Shown: in pieces, positions 15,109-23,847 of the stretch | Layout of the letters: the number at the start of each line of letters is the position of its first letter | Position numbering within the stretch: the stretch's first letter is position 1 | Source: Fluviicola sp. | GTDB lineage: Bacteria > Bacteroidota > Bacteroidia > Flavobacteriales_D > Crocinitomicaceae | Length of the DNA stretch: 41,012 nucleotides | Reading direction: 5' to 3' | Assembly: GCA_017983675.1 (NCBI GenBank) | Contig: JAGOAZ010000001.1 | Coordinates: 1-41,012 of the forward strand | Program-made: the position numbers and the translations under genes | The notes under the pieces: model-generated | Told to the model about the DNA's origin: nothing | The model's input: the letters and a program-made list of their open reading frames with translations, nothing else | Databases searched by the model: none

Positions 15109-15221
15109 CACGCAATTGACAATCGGAATAGCAGAGGGAAGAAGATGTTTTAAAACACAAATTGTTTACAAGTGTTAAAAAGCATTGATACAACAAGGGT
15201 TTTATCTTGTTGAAATAGTGA

Positions 15222-16175
15222 TTATAACAACTCTTGAATTAATTTATCAGTTGAATATCCTTCTGCTTCTGCACGGTAATTCCGAACGATACGGTGTCTC
15301 AAAATCGGTAAGGCAACAGCTTTTACATCATCTATATCTGGCGAGAACTTTCCTTGTAAAGCAGCATGACATTTTGCTCCAACAATTAAATATTGCGAAG
15401 CACGAGGTCCTGCTCCCCACGATATAAAATCTTTGGTGATTTGTGGAGCAAGTTCACTGTTTTTACGCGTTTTGCCAACAAGTTTTACCGCGTATTCTAA
15501 GACATTATCAGCAACAGGAATACGACGAATTAGTTCTTGGTATTCAGCTATTTTTTCACCAGAAACAATTTGATTCAGTTTGATTTTTGTATCAGAAGTG
15601 GTGCTTTTAACAATTGCTAATTCTTCTAAATAAGTTGGGTAGTCAACCCAAATATTGAACATGAAGCGGTCTAATTGCGCTTCTGGTAATGGATAAGTTC
15701 CTTCTTGTTCAATAGGGTTTTGTGTAGCAAGTACGAAGAATGGATGAGGTAAATCATACGTTGTGCCAGCAGCTGTCACGCGGCGCTCTTGCATTGCTTC
15801 TAGTAATGCTGATTGCGTTTTTGGAGGCGTTCTATTGATTTCGTCTGCAAGAATAATGTTGCTAAACAATGGTCCTTTTATGAATTTAAACTGTCGTGAT
15901 TCATCCAATATTTCTGAACCTACAATATCTGAAGGCATTAAATCGGGAGTGAATTGCACACGGTTAAAAGACAAACCTAAGGTTTCTGAAATGGTATTCA
16001 CCAACAATGTTTTAGCTAGACCAGGGACACCAACCAACAAACAATGCCCACGTGAAAAAATTGAAATCAATACTTGATCTACGACTTCATCTTGTCCAAC
16101 AATGACTTGATGGATTTCATTTTTTAATGCGTTATAATCCTTTACTAATTGTTCAATTGCTGCTACGTCAGACAT
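15222..16175 (-). CDS. MoxR-family AAA+ ATPase
   Basis: A 317-residue cytosolic ATPase. Walker A is GVPGLAKT (about residues 54-61), Walker B ILADEINRTPPKTQSALLEAMQE, and sensor 1 is in FVLATQNPIEQEGTYPLPEAQLDRF (short motifs ATQNP and EAQLDRF). MoxR proteins act as chaperones or insertases with VWA-domain partners. Such partners often follow in Bacteroidota (Bat operon), but here the next minus-strand gene is the SirB1-like one, so no partner is visible. It lies 24 bases after the SurA-like gene and is probably co-transcribed with it. Confidence 0.9.
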   Translation of the reverse strand: MSDVAAIEQLVKDYNALKNEIHQVIVGQDEVVDQVLISIFSRGHCLLVGVPGLAKTLLVNTISETLGLSFNRVQFTPDLMPSDIVGSEILDESRQFKFIKGPLFSNIILADEINRTPPKTQSALLEAMQERRVTAAGTTYDLPHPFFVLATQNPIEQEGTYPLPEAQLDRFMFNIWVDYPTYLEELAIVKSTTSDTKIKLNQIVSGEKIAEYQELIRRIPVADNVLEYAVKLVGKTRKNSELAPQITKDFISWGAGPRASQYLIVGAKCHAALQGKFSPDIDDVKAVALPILRHRIVRNYRAEAEGYSTDKLIQELL

Positions 16176-16199
16176 ATTCTTGTGCTTGTAAATTTGTTG

Positions 16200-17567
16200 T
16201 TATTGATTCCAATTGTTTTGAAACGTACACGTTTTAAAACTGTCATCGATGCGAATATAAGCGGTTGAAATTCGAGACTTCGTCCACTTCATTATTGCTT
16301 GATTTCTTTTGTCTTCTTCCGTCATCATTCGGAATAAGTTATAATCATCGGTTAGGTTTGCAACGTGTTGTTGTGTTCGTTCAGCAATACGCACAATGCG
16401 CAACGCTTTTTTACGTTCGTTAAAATCGAAATAAAAACCAGGCGATGTTACTTGACCACTTTCCAAAGCATCTGTTAACATGAACATTTGTGGGTCAACT
16501 TGATTCACTTGTTCGATGCTCCATTTTTGTTCACCTGTGATAGGATTCGTAATGTAACCTTTGTTCTCTTTCGTATTTGGATCGTTTGAAAATTGCTTTA
16601 CAGCTGCTTCCCAAGTAATTGTATTATTTTTTAGCGCTGCATAACATGCGTCCATTCTTTTTGCTGCTGCATCCAAACTATCAGCGCTAAATTCAATTGT
16701 TTTTAAAATGTGATAAACAATGTAATCATCACCTTTACGCTCCACCATTAACATGATGTGGAAACCAAAGTCTGTTTCAAATACCTCACTAATTTCACCA
16801 GGTTTTAATGTATAAGCAGTTGCTTCAAATGGTTTTACCATCATTCCTCGTGTTGCCTCAATTTTCCCTCCTTCAGCAGCACTTCCTGGATCGTCCGAAT
16901 ACAAACGCGCCATTGTCTGGAAATTCTTTTTGTCGACAACAATTTGCTTACGGATATCTTTTAATTCATTCAGCGCTTTCTCTTTGTCAAGTTTTGTGAT
17001 CGTTGGGAAAATTGCTATTTGTTGGAAACTCAATTGTGAATTAATGAGTGGCAAACTATCTTTTGGAATGTTGTTGTAAAAATCGACAACTTCTTTTGGA
17101 GAAACACTGACATCTCCTGTTATACCTCTTTCAACTTCTTGTCCTTGTAATCGTTTTTTAATGGAAGAACGAAATTCTTCTTTGATTTGTGATTTAGATT
17201 TGCCGTAAAAAGATTCAATCGTAATGGGATTTCCATTTTCATCTTTGACGTCTTTCATTTGATTTTCAATCACACGCAAACGATTTTCCATTTCAGCATC
17301 AACTTGTTCGTCGCTGATTACAACACTGTCTAACTCAGCTTGATTAACCAATAAGAAATTGTACATCATTTGTTCCAAAATCTGGCAATCAGTTTGTTCT
17401 GCTTCGGTTGAATTGTTTTGTTTGACCGCTTGCTTTTGCGCTTCAATTTCAGAAAGTAAGATGATATTATCACCAACTTGAGCAACTATTTTGTCAACCA
17501 CTTTTTGTCCCCAACTGAGTGAAGTTACCAATGTTGTAAGAAGAATCAGTGCAGTTTTTAAATTCAT
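16200..17567 (-). CDS. SurA-like periplasmic peptidyl-prolyl isomerase/chaperone
   Basis: A 455-residue protein with a signal peptide (MNLKTALILLTTLVTSLSWGQ). The SurA N-terminal domain has VVDKIVAQVGDNIILLSEIEAQK. A parvulin domain (about residues 175-280) contains FQTMARLYSDDPGSAAEGG and FGFHIMLM, and a second degenerate one follows (WEAAVKQFSNDPNTKENKG). SurA-like factors deliver outer-membrane proteins across the periplasm, fitting the many barrel genes in this window. It lies between a larger parvulin protein and MoxR, all minus strand. A -7 box and a 5' hairpin precede it. Confidence 0.88.
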   Translation of the reverse strand: MNLKTALILLTTLVTSLSWGQKVVDKIVAQVGDNIILLSEIEAQKQAVKQNNSTEAEQTDCQILEQMMYNFLLVNQAELDSVVISDEQVDAEMENRLRVIENQMKDVKDENGNPITIESFYGKSKSQIKEEFRSSIKKRLQGQEVERGITGDVSVSPKEVVDFYNNIPKDSLPLINSQLSFQQIAIFPTITKLDKEKALNELKDIRKQIVVDKKNFQTMARLYSDDPGSAAEGGKIEATRGMMVKPFEATAYTLKPGEISEVFETDFGFHIMLMVERKGDDYIVYHILKTIEFSADSLDAAAKRMDACYAALKNNTITWEAAVKQFSNDPNTKENKGYITNPITGEQKWSIEQVNQVDPQMFMLTDALESGQVTSPGFYFDFNERKKALRIVRIAERTQQHVANLTDDYNLFRMMTEEDKRNQAIMKWTKSRISTAYIRIDDSFKTCTFQNNWNQ

Positions 17568-17599
17568 ATCTTTTTTTTCAAGTTGTTTGTTGCGCGAAT

Positions 17600-17617
17600 G
17601 TCGGCTTCTTTTCCGAC
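17600..17617 (-). promoter_or_regulatory. 5'-UTR hairpin of the SurA-like gene
   Basis: GTCGG and CCGAC arms (17613-17617 and 17600-17604) with an 8-base loop lie immediately downstream of the -7 box at 17623-17630. The hairpin would sit at the very 5' end of the message and could protect it from decay. Confidence 0.35.
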
Positions 17618-17622
17618 TTTTT

Positions 17623-17630
17623 CAAAAATA
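17623..17630 (-). promoter_or_regulatory. -7 box for the SurA-like gene
   Basis: The minus strand reads TATTTTTG at 17630-17623, an exact TAnnTTTG match, 55 bases before the start at 17567. No -33 TTG at the usual distance. Confidence 0.4.
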
Positions 17631-17680
17631 CACAATTGATTTATAGTATTTTGTGAAAGACTACAGAATAATTGAAGTTG

Positions 17681-17707
17681 AAAAATCCGCCACAAGGACG
17701 GATTTTT
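17681..17707 (-). terminator. Terminator after the large parvulin gene
   Basis: AAAAATCCG-CC and GG-A-CGGATTTTT form an 11-bp stem with one bulged base and a 4-base loop, ending in T5 on the minus strand. It lies 3 bases after the stop at 17711, so the 651-residue parvulin protein and the SurA-like gene are separate units. Confidence 0.75.
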
Positions 17708-17710
17708 AAT

Positions 17711-19666
17711 TTATTTTCCAAGCGAATAGAGAACTGCGTTATTAACCGTAATCGGGTGTTTTTTTGCAATTTCTTCTAACCATTGTTTTTCTAGGTATGT
17801 TTGATAATCTGCAGTTGCAGCACCTTTCGCTTCACTCAAAACTTTTGGTCCTGCTGGCAATACCTCATCAACTTTCACTACATAAAACTTGTTTTCAAAA
17901 GAGAAGATAGGATTTACACCTTTTTTAAACGTTTGATTTTTCATATAGTTTGTTATTGCTGTTTCAAATTTACCAGTACGAACACGTAAATTCAATTCTG
18001 AATCTTTGTTGATGATACCAATAATAGTTTTTGAGCTAATCGTATCATTTTTTAATAAATCAGCAACTTTTGCAGCCACTTCTTTCGTTGTACATTCGTA
18101 CACATATGCATTGATACGATCGTTCCACGTGTATTTGCTATTATTGTTATTGAAGAAAACGCGCAAACCTGCAGTGTCTTTGATTGCTTTGTTCCAAACT
18201 TTATCAGTCATTACTTCGTACAACAAGATTCCATCGTGGTATTCTTTCATTAACGCTTTGAACTCAGGGTACTTGCTGTCTAATTGACGTTCTTCGTAAG
18301 CTAAAATTTCTGCTTTTTGGAAATTTGCATATTGCTTTTCAACCAAACTTTTGTTGTCTGTTGAACGAACAGCGCGGTAATTTTTTTCTAAATAGTTAGC
18401 GAATTGTTTTTGCGTATATTTTTGATCAGCTAATGAAAACATTACTTTGTTCGATTTCAATTTGCTCGCATTCCATTTGCCTTTCACGTAGTTTGTATCG
18501 ATGTTTTGAACAAACCATTTAGCAGTTTTTGAATAATTATCTGTAAAACCATACGCATTTTTCATCTTTTTAATGAATGAAGCTTGAGTACTGATTGCGC
18601 GATCGTCTTTGTTTACTTTCGATTGTATTTCTTTTTTCAAATCTGCAAACGAGCGCAAAGGTGTCCATTGTAAACGTTTGATAATGTGGTAACCAACATC
18701 CGTTTTGACAGGTTGTGAAATGTCGTTGTCGTTTTTTAAGGCAAAAGCAGCTTCTTCAAATTCAGGTACCATACGAGTGGTTGTACCTGTTCCGAATAAT
18801 GGAAGTTCACCACCTTTTTCAGCTGTTTGGCCATCGTCAGAAAATTCACTCGATAAAGTTGCAAACGATTCGCCACTTTTCAATTTTGCATAGATTTCAT
18901 CTACTTTCTTCTGCGCACTAACTTTCTCCTCTTCGGAAGCATCTTTTGCGATCGCAATCATAATATGCGCTGCTTTCATTGTTCCACGAGCCGGACGTTG
19001 ATCAACAATTTTTAAAATGTGGTAACCAAATTTTGTTCTAACAGGATTTGAGATACTACCAACTGGTGTTGTGTATGCTGCTTCTTCAAATTGATAAACC
19101 ATTTGGAAAGCAGTAAAAAATCCTAAATCGCCATTGTTACGTTGTGCAGAAGGGTCCTCAGAACCACCTTTTGACTTTGCAACGGCAGCAAAATCTTCTC
19201 CAGCTTCAATGCGTTTTTTGAGTGCTAATATTTTGTTGTATGCACGCAATGTATCTTCTGGTAAAGCATTTTCGTCAACGCGAATCAAAATGTGTGATGC
19301 GCGAATTTCAGTTTTCATTCGTTCGTATGCTTGATTGACCAAGAAACTATTTTGACTTGAATCAATCAAATAAGGCTGTGCTAATTGTTTACGGTAGCCT
19401 TCCAATTCCTTTTTTAATTTCGGAATGGTGTCATAACCTAAGGCTTCCGCTTCCGCGACTTTCAATTTGAATTTTTTGAACAATTCCATGTACTCATCCA
19501 ACGATTGTTGATCGTATTTTGGAGCATTGTTGTTTTTCAAATAAATCTGTAAAAATTCAGATTTACTTACTTTTTTACCGTCAATTTCGATAACTGTGTC
19601 GTCTGTTTGAGCGCTAACTTGTAATGAAAAAAGTACACTAAGTACAATGATAAGTTGTTTCTTCAT
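17711..19666 (-). CDS. Periplasmic peptidyl-prolyl isomerase with two parvulin domains
   Basis: A 651-residue protein with a signal peptide (MKKQLIIVLSVLFSLQVSAQ). An N-terminal helical region (about residues 25-125) precedes two parvulin (rotamase) domains. The first has IRASHILIRVDE, FAAVAKSKGGSEDPSA, GDLGFFTAFQMV and FGYHILKI. The second has KAAHIMIAIAKD, FATLSSEFSDDGQTAEKGG and VGYHIIKRL. A C-terminal region of about 280 residues has no recognised motif. The layout fits PpiD/SurA-type chaperones that assist outer-membrane protein folding. A clear terminator follows. Confidence 0.88.
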   Translation of the reverse strand: MKKQLIIVLSVLFSLQVSAQTDDTVIEIDGKKVSKSEFLQIYLKNNNAPKYDQQSLDEYMELFKKFKLKVAEAEALGYDTIPKLKKELEGYRKQLAQPYLIDSSQNSFLVNQAYERMKTEIRASHILIRVDENALPEDTLRAYNKILALKKRIEAGEDFAAVAKSKGGSEDPSAQRNNGDLGFFTAFQMVYQFEEAAYTTPVGSISNPVRTKFGYHILKIVDQRPARGTMKAAHIMIAIAKDASEEEKVSAQKKVDEIYAKLKSGESFATLSSEFSDDGQTAEKGGELPLFGTGTTTRMVPEFEEAAFALKNDNDISQPVKTDVGYHIIKRLQWTPLRSFADLKKEIQSKVNKDDRAISTQASFIKKMKNAYGFTDNYSKTAKWFVQNIDTNYVKGKWNASKLKSNKVMFSLADQKYTQKQFANYLEKNYRAVRSTDNKSLVEKQYANFQKAEILAYEERQLDSKYPEFKALMKEYHDGILLYEVMTDKVWNKAIKDTAGLRVFFNNNNSKYTWNDRINAYVYECTTKEVAAKVADLLKNDTISSKTIIGIINKDSELNLRVRTGKFETAITNYMKNQTFKKGVNPIFSFENKFYVVKVDEVLPAGPKVLSEAKGAATADYQTYLEKQWLEEIAKKHPITVNNAVLYSLGK

Positions 19667-19697
19667 GTTCGTATTCGTCTATTTAAATCCTAAGACC

Positions 19698-19705
19698 CAA
19701 ATTTA
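19698..19705 (-). promoter_or_regulatory. -7 box for the large parvulin gene
   Basis: TAAATTTG on the minus strand (19705-19698) matches TAnnTTTG, 31 bases before the start at 19666. No good -33 TTG was found. Confidence 0.35.
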
Positions 19706-19780
19706 ATACAATGTTTTGTGTTTTCGTTATTTTGGGCTTGATTTAAGATTTTTTTAAATATTTATTTCAAAAAAGCATAA

Positions 19781-19806
19781 AAAAAGCCGATCTAGGACCG
19801 GCTCTT
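19781..19806 (-). terminator. guaB terminator
   Basis: On the minus strand AGCCG at 19803-19799 pairs with CGGCT at 19789-19785 and is followed by a T-run. The stem is short but GC-rich. It lies 27 bases after the guaB stop. Confidence 0.7.
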
Positions 19807-19830
19807 TACTATTCAATTTCGATAAAATCG

Positions 19831-21303
19831 TTATTTTAAACTGTAATTTGGTGCTTCACGTGAAATAATTACGTCATGAGGATGTGATTCACGCATTCCA
19901 GCTGAAGTGATGCGGACAAATTCTGCACCTTTCAATGTTTGAATATTTGCTGAACCACAGTAACCCATTCCTGCACGAAGTCCACCAATAATTTGATAAA
20001 CAACTTCTGCAAGGTTTCCTTTGTACGGTACACGACCAGAAATTCCTTCGGGTACTAATTTTTTCACATCGTCTTCTGCATCTTGGAAATAGCGATCTTT
20101 CGATCCTTTTTGCATGGCTTCCAATGATCCCATTCCACGGTATGATTTAAATTTTCTCCCTTCGTAAATGATTGTTTCACCTGGTGATTCTTCCACACCT
20201 GCAAACATCGATCCAATCATTACGATATCTGCACCAGCAGCAATTGCTTTTACAATATCTCCAGTGTAACGAATTCCACCATCAGCAATCACAGGAACAC
20301 CTGTTCCTTCTAACGCTAAAGCAACATCGTTAACAGCTGTTAATTGAGGGACGCCAACTCCAGCGATAATTCGTGTTGTACAAATAGAACCTGGTCCAAT
20401 TCCTACTTTCACTGCATCTGCTCCAGCTTCTACTAAATATTTAGCTGCTTCAGCTGTTGCTATGTTTCCTACGACAATTTCTAGTGTAGGATAAATTGCT
20501 TTGACTGCTTTTAATTGTGTAACAACTCCTTCTGTATGGCCGTGAGCTGTATCAATAACAATCGCATCAACACCTGCATCAACTAATGCTTTTACGCGAT
20601 CCATTGTGTCATATGTAACACCTACAGCCGCTGCAACACGCAAACGACCAAATGAATCTTTGCATGAATTTGGATGTGTTTTTACTTTAATGATATCTCT
20701 GTAAGTTATCAATCCAATCAATTTGTTGTTGGCATCAATGACTGGTAACTTTTCAATTTTATTTTCTTTTAAAATCTCTTCAGCTGTTGCTAGGCTAGTC
20801 CCATCAGTTGTTGTGACTAAATTAATAGCTGTCATCACTTCTTGAATAGGGCGGGTGTTGTTTTTTTCAAAACGCAAATCACGATTCGTAATGATTCCTT
20901 TTAAAATTCTATTTCCATCAACAACTGGAATACCACCAATTTTATGTTCTGCCATCAATTGAAGGGCATCACCAACAACCGCATCTTCTGATAACGTTAC
21001 TGGATCTAAAATCATCCCACTCTCCGAACGTTTAACTTTGCGTACTTGCAATGCTTGTTCTTCAATTGTCATGTTTTTATGAATCACACCAATACCTCCT
21101 TGCTGCGCCAAAGCTATTGCTAAGTTCGCTTCGGTTACTGTATCCATAGCGGATGAAACGATAGGAGTGTTGACTTCGATGTTGCGTGTGAATTTGCTTT
21201 TCAACTGAACGTCGCGTGGTAATACTTTTGAAAAAGCTGGGACAAGAAGTACGTCGTCGTATGTAAGACCTTCTCTAACTAAATTAAGATTGGACAGTGC
21301 CAT
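19831..21303 (-). CDS. guaB: Inosine-5'-monophosphate dehydrogenase
   Basis: A 490-residue enzyme oxidising IMP to XMP with NAD+, the committed step of GMP synthesis. It begins [18 protein letters not shown], a family signature. Two CBS domains (about residues 95-210) sit inside the barrel. The catalytic loop is [10 protein letters not shown] with the nucleophilic Cys, and the flap has [10 protein letters not shown]. The C-terminal end lies in the REAPNYSLK segment. Length and motifs are complete. It stands alone with its own -7 box and terminator. Confidence 0.96.
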   Translation of the reverse strand: MALSNLNLVREGLTYDDVLLVPAFSKVLPRDVQLKSKFTRNIEVNTPIVSSAMDTVTEANLAIALAQQGGIGVIHKNMTIEEQALQVRKVKRSESGMILDPVTLSEDAVVGDALQLMAEHKIGGIPVVDGNRILKGIITNRDLRFEKNNTRPIQEVMTAINLVTTTDGTSLATAEEILKENKIEKLPVIDANNKLIGLITYRDIIKVKTHPNSCKDSFGRLRVAAAVGVTYDTMDRVKALVDAGVDAIVIDTAHGHTEGVVTQLKAVKAIYPTLEIVVGNIATAEAAKYLVEAGADAVKVGIGPGSICTTRIIAGVGVPQLTAVNDVALALEGTGVPVIADGGIRYTGDIVKAIAAGADIVMIGSMFAGVEESPGETIIYEGRKFKSYRGMGSLEAMQKGSKDRYFQDAEDDVKKLVPEGISGRVPYKGNLAEVVYQIIGGLRAGMGYCGSANIQTLKGAEFVRITSAGMRESHPHDVIISREAPNYSLK

Positions 21304-21334
21304 ATTTTTGAATCTATATTGGAATAAATTCTCG

Positions 21335-21342
21335 CAAAAGTA
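21335..21342 (-). promoter_or_regulatory. -7 box for guaB
   Basis: TACTTTTG on the minus strand (21342-21335), an exact TAnnTTTG match, 31 bases before the guaB start. A -33 TTG is not obvious. Confidence 0.4.
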
Positions 21343-21442
21343 ACTATTTTCAGGGAGATTTTAAAGTAAAGTAGTTAATTTTTTGTGAATTCTTGTTTAA
21401 TAATGTTAAACTTATTGACAAAGTGTCTACTAAATTCATTTT

Positions 21443-22084
21443 ATGCGTAAACTTGTTGGTATGAAAATCGGATTAGTCTTTCTTGTTTTGCTCGTGCAAA
21501 CAGCTGTTTTTAGTCAAGTTAAAAACGAACGCTTGGTGCAATTGTCAGGTGTAGTCATTTCATCGGATAGCCTCCAAGAAATGCCTTATGCAGCGATTTA
21601 TAATCGTTCGGTAAAACGTGGAACTATTGCCGATATGTATGGTTTTTTCTCGTTGGTTGTTCAACCTGGTGACACTTTACTTTTTCGTTATGTAGGTCAT
21701 AAACCATCTTCGTACATTGTTCCTGACACATTGAAAGATGACCGTTATTCGATCATTCACATGATGGAACTTGATTCGGCTGCGTACAACGAGGTTATCA
21801 TTTATCCTTGGCCTTCAAAAGAAGCATTCGCTCAAGCCTTCATAGAAATGAATCCGTATGATGATGCCTTATTGCGAGCACAACGTCAATTATCGGGTCA
21901 AAATTTAGCAGCCTTGGCTTCGAAGGTTTCTTCTGACGCATCGATCTCATATGGGAATGTAATGAACCAACAAAACACACGTTTGTATACAATGGGTCAG
22001 TCACCTGTGAATAATTTGATGAATCCGTTTGCGTGGGCTTCCTTCTTGCAAAAATGGAGAGCGGGTGAATTAAGACGTCAATAG
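21443..22084 (+). CDS. Carboxypeptidase-regulatory-like domain exported protein
   Basis: A 213-residue protein. A signal peptide (cleavage near VFSQ, residue 25) is followed by a beta-sandwich of the CarboxypepD_reg-like type: LVQLSGVVISSDSLQEMPYAAI, RGTIADMYGFFSLVVQPGDTLLFRYVGHKP (short motifs GVVISSDS and DTLLFRYVGHK). The C-terminal part (about residues 120-213) is helical and unassigned. Such domains precede TonB-dependent receptors or stand alone in Bacteroidota envelopes. The start could be ATG 21443 or ATG 21461. Its stop abuts the photolyase stop. Confidence 0.75.
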   Translation: MRKLVGMKIGLVFLVLLVQTAVFSQVKNERLVQLSGVVISSDSLQEMPYAAIYNRSVKRGTIADMYGFFSLVVQPGDTLLFRYVGHKPSSYIVPDTLKDDRYSIIHMMELDSAAYNEVIIYPWPSKEAFAQAFIEMNPYDDALLRAQRQLSGQNLAALASKVSSDASISYGNVMNQQNTRLYTMGQSPVNNLMNPFAWASFLQKWRAGELRRQ

Positions 22085-23386
22085 TTACGGCTTTAATGCT
22101 TCCTTATAACGCGCTAAAACACGTTCTCTTGCCCATTTGTGTTCAACAATAGGTTGCGGATATGCAGCTGTTCCAAATTCAGGAATCCATTTTTTTATGT
22201 ATTCGAATTTTGGATCAAATTTCTCTTGTTGACTAGTTGGATTGAACACTCTAAAATAGGGAGCAGCATCACAACCTGAACCTGATGCCCATTGCCAACC
22301 ACCAATATTACTGGCTAATTCAAAATCGAGTAATTTTTCCGCAAAATAGCGTTCGCCTAAGCGCCAATCAAGCAACAAGTGTTTTGTTAAAAAACTTGCT
22401 ACAACCATTCGAACGCGGTTGTGCATATGTCCAGTTGCATTCAATTCGCGCATACCTGCATCAACTAGTGGATAGCCTGTTTCACCTTTGCACCATGCCT
22501 CAAAATGAACCATATTATTTTCCCAAACAATGCGGTCATAGTCTTTCCGGAACGAACCATTCACTGAATGTGGGAAGTGGAAAATAATCATTTGGTAAAA
22601 ATCGCGCCAGATTAATTCGTTTAAAAATTTCTCGTTTGTTTTTCTTGCAGTTAAAGCAATATCACGAATCGAAATTGTGCCAAATCGTAAATGAAGACTT
22701 AGTCGAGACGTTCCGTTTACAGCGGGGAAGTCACGCGTGGCTTCGTAGTTTTTAATAATGTTGAGCACTGTTTCACTTGGCGGAAATTCAACAGTTTGTT
22801 CATATTGAAAACCGAGTTCATTCATTGTGATAACCGAACTTTGAACAGTTGTTTGTACTAATTTGTCAAGTAATGTTTCTGAAGGAAACAGTTGAATTGG
22901 CTGTTCTATCAATCGTTCCTTCCATTTTCTGGAATAGGGAGTGAAAACTGTATAAGGGAGTCCATCATTTTTGAGCACTTCGTTTTTTTCAAAAATCACA
23001 TGGTCTTTTGTTCCGATGAATGCTATTGAATGAGCTTCCAATTGCTCATTTATTTTTTTGTCGCGCTCTAATGCATATGGTTCATAATCGCGATTTGTAA
23101 AAACAGCTCGGCAATTTAGATCTTGTGCTATTTTGGGAATCAGAATAACTGGATCACCAACATAGACCAATAAGTCAGAACCTGCAGCTTTGTATTGCTC
23201 TTTTAACTTGTTGACTTGCTGATGAATAAACAATACGCGCTGGTCGTTTGGTGGAAGTTTTTGTAAAATAGTTTCGTCAAAAATGAAAATTGCTTGTACA
23301 GCGAAACCTGAAGATAACGCTTTAAATAAACCAGCATTATCAGGAATTCTCAAATCGCGGCGGTGCCAAAAAAGTGCTTTTTCCAT
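22085..23386 (-). CDS. phr: Deoxyribodipyrimidine photo-lyase (class I photolyase/cryptochrome family)
   Basis: A 433-residue flavoprotein from ATG 23386 (an in-frame start at 23425 adds residues with no homology). It begins ALFWHRRDLRIPDN, the N-terminal antenna domain signature. The FAD-binding C-terminal half has WRDFYQMI, YPLVDAGMRELNATGHMHNR, LLLDWRLGERYFAEKLLDFE and NNIGGWQWASGSG-type motifs (here SNIGGWQWASG), with the conserved NPxxQ in FNPTSQQEKFDP. It repairs cyclobutane pyrimidine dimers with blue light. It lies 70 bases after the small membrane gene and downstream of the carotenoid/pterin cluster, all minus strand, suggesting a common light response. Its stop abuts the gene at 22084. 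Confidence 0.92.
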   Translation of the reverse strand: MEKALFWHRRDLRIPDNAGLFKALSSGFAVQAIFIFDETILQKLPPNDQRVLFIHQQVNKLKEQYKAAGSDLLVYVGDPVILIPKIAQDLNCRAVFTNRDYEPYALERDKKINEQLEAHSIAFIGTKDHVIFEKNEVLKNDGLPYTVFTPYSRKWKERLIEQPIQLFPSETLLDKLVQTTVQSSVITMNELGFQYEQTVEFPPSETVLNIIKNYEATRDFPAVNGTSRLSLHLRFGTISIRDIALTARKTNEKFLNELIWRDFYQMIIFHFPHSVNGSFRKDYDRIVWENNMVHFEAWCKGETGYPLVDAGMRELNATGHMHNRVRMVVASFLTKHLLLDWRLGERYFAEKLLDFELASNIGGWQWASGSGCDAAPYFRVFNPTSQQEKFDPKFEYIKKWIPEFGTAAYPQPIVEHKWARERVLARYKEALKP

Positions 23387-23456
23387 AGTTGAATAACTTA
23401 AAACGTGTGCCAATGAAACACACATACATGAAACAACAAAGCGGAAGAAATGTTTA

Positions 23457-23774
23457 TTAAAACAAATGGATGACTCCTAGAACGGTCACAATGAAGCCAA
23501 CTAATGTTCCAATCATTGTCATTCTCGTGTTTTTTTTCAAGTAAATGAAGGAACAGAAAAGAACGGAAAACACACCGATAATCACACAAAGAATACTGAT
23601 TAAATTCAGTCTGTTTTCATAATCTTGGCGCAATGCAATGTTTAATTCGGTTGCTTTGTAATCAGCATTGCTAATCAAGTCATTCAAAAAAGGAACAACT
23701 CCAAATTGATTGTAAAAGGCTAATAATAAGCCGATTATACTAATTACAAATCCAATAGCTGATAACGTTCGCAT
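23457..23774 (-). CDS. Small membrane protein, unknown
   Basis: A 105-residue protein with three hydrophobic segments: about residues 5-20 (AIGFVISIIGLLLAFY), 57-77 (NLISILCVIIGVFSVLFCSF) and 86-105 (MIGTLVGFIVTVLGVIHLF). A polar loop of about 30 residues joins the first two. No family is recognised. It lies between the PTPS gene and the photolyase in the light-associated block. A -7 box and a triple TTCTAA half-site array precede it, so it may start its own unit with the photolyase. Confidence 0.6.
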   Translation of the reverse strand: MRTLSAIGFVISIIGLLLAFYNQFGVVPFLNDLISNADYKATELNIALRQDYENRLNLISILCVIIGVFSVLFCSFIYLKKNTRMTMIGTLVGFIVTVLGVIHLF

Positions 23775-23790
23775 ATCCTTAGTTGAATAA

Positions 23791-23798
23791 CAAAATTA
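23791..23798 (-). promoter_or_regulatory. -7 box for the membrane protein/photolyase unit
   Basis: TAATTTTG on the minus strand (23798-23791) matches TAnnTTTG, 16 bases before the start at 23774. The -33 region coincides with the TTAGAA/TTCTAA palindrome at 23807-23820. Confidence 0.45.
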
Positions 23799-23806
23799 AG
23801 AAAGTT

Positions 23807-23834
23807 TTAGAAGATTCTAATTGTTCATTTAGAA
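23807..23834. promoter_or_regulatory. Candidate operator: TTAGAA/TTCTAA half-site array
   Basis: TTAGAA-GA-TTCTAA at 23807-23820 is a palindrome with perfect 6-bp arms. A third half-site TTAGAA at 23829-23834 follows after an 8-base gap. The array lies just upstream of the -7 box at 23791-23798, where a regulator would compete with or assist RNA polymerase. Arms are AT-rich, so chance is possible. Confidence 0.35.
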
Positions 23835-23847
23835 TTCATTGATAAAT

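Noticed and set aside
15191..15212. CAACAAG/CTTGTTG hairpin after the MoxR gene
   Set aside because: The 7-bp stem has no T-run on the minus strand and few GC pairs, so a terminator call is not supported.
23387..23425. Photolyase start at 23425
   Set aside because: The first 13 residues do not match the family; MEKALFWHRRDLR at 23386 does.
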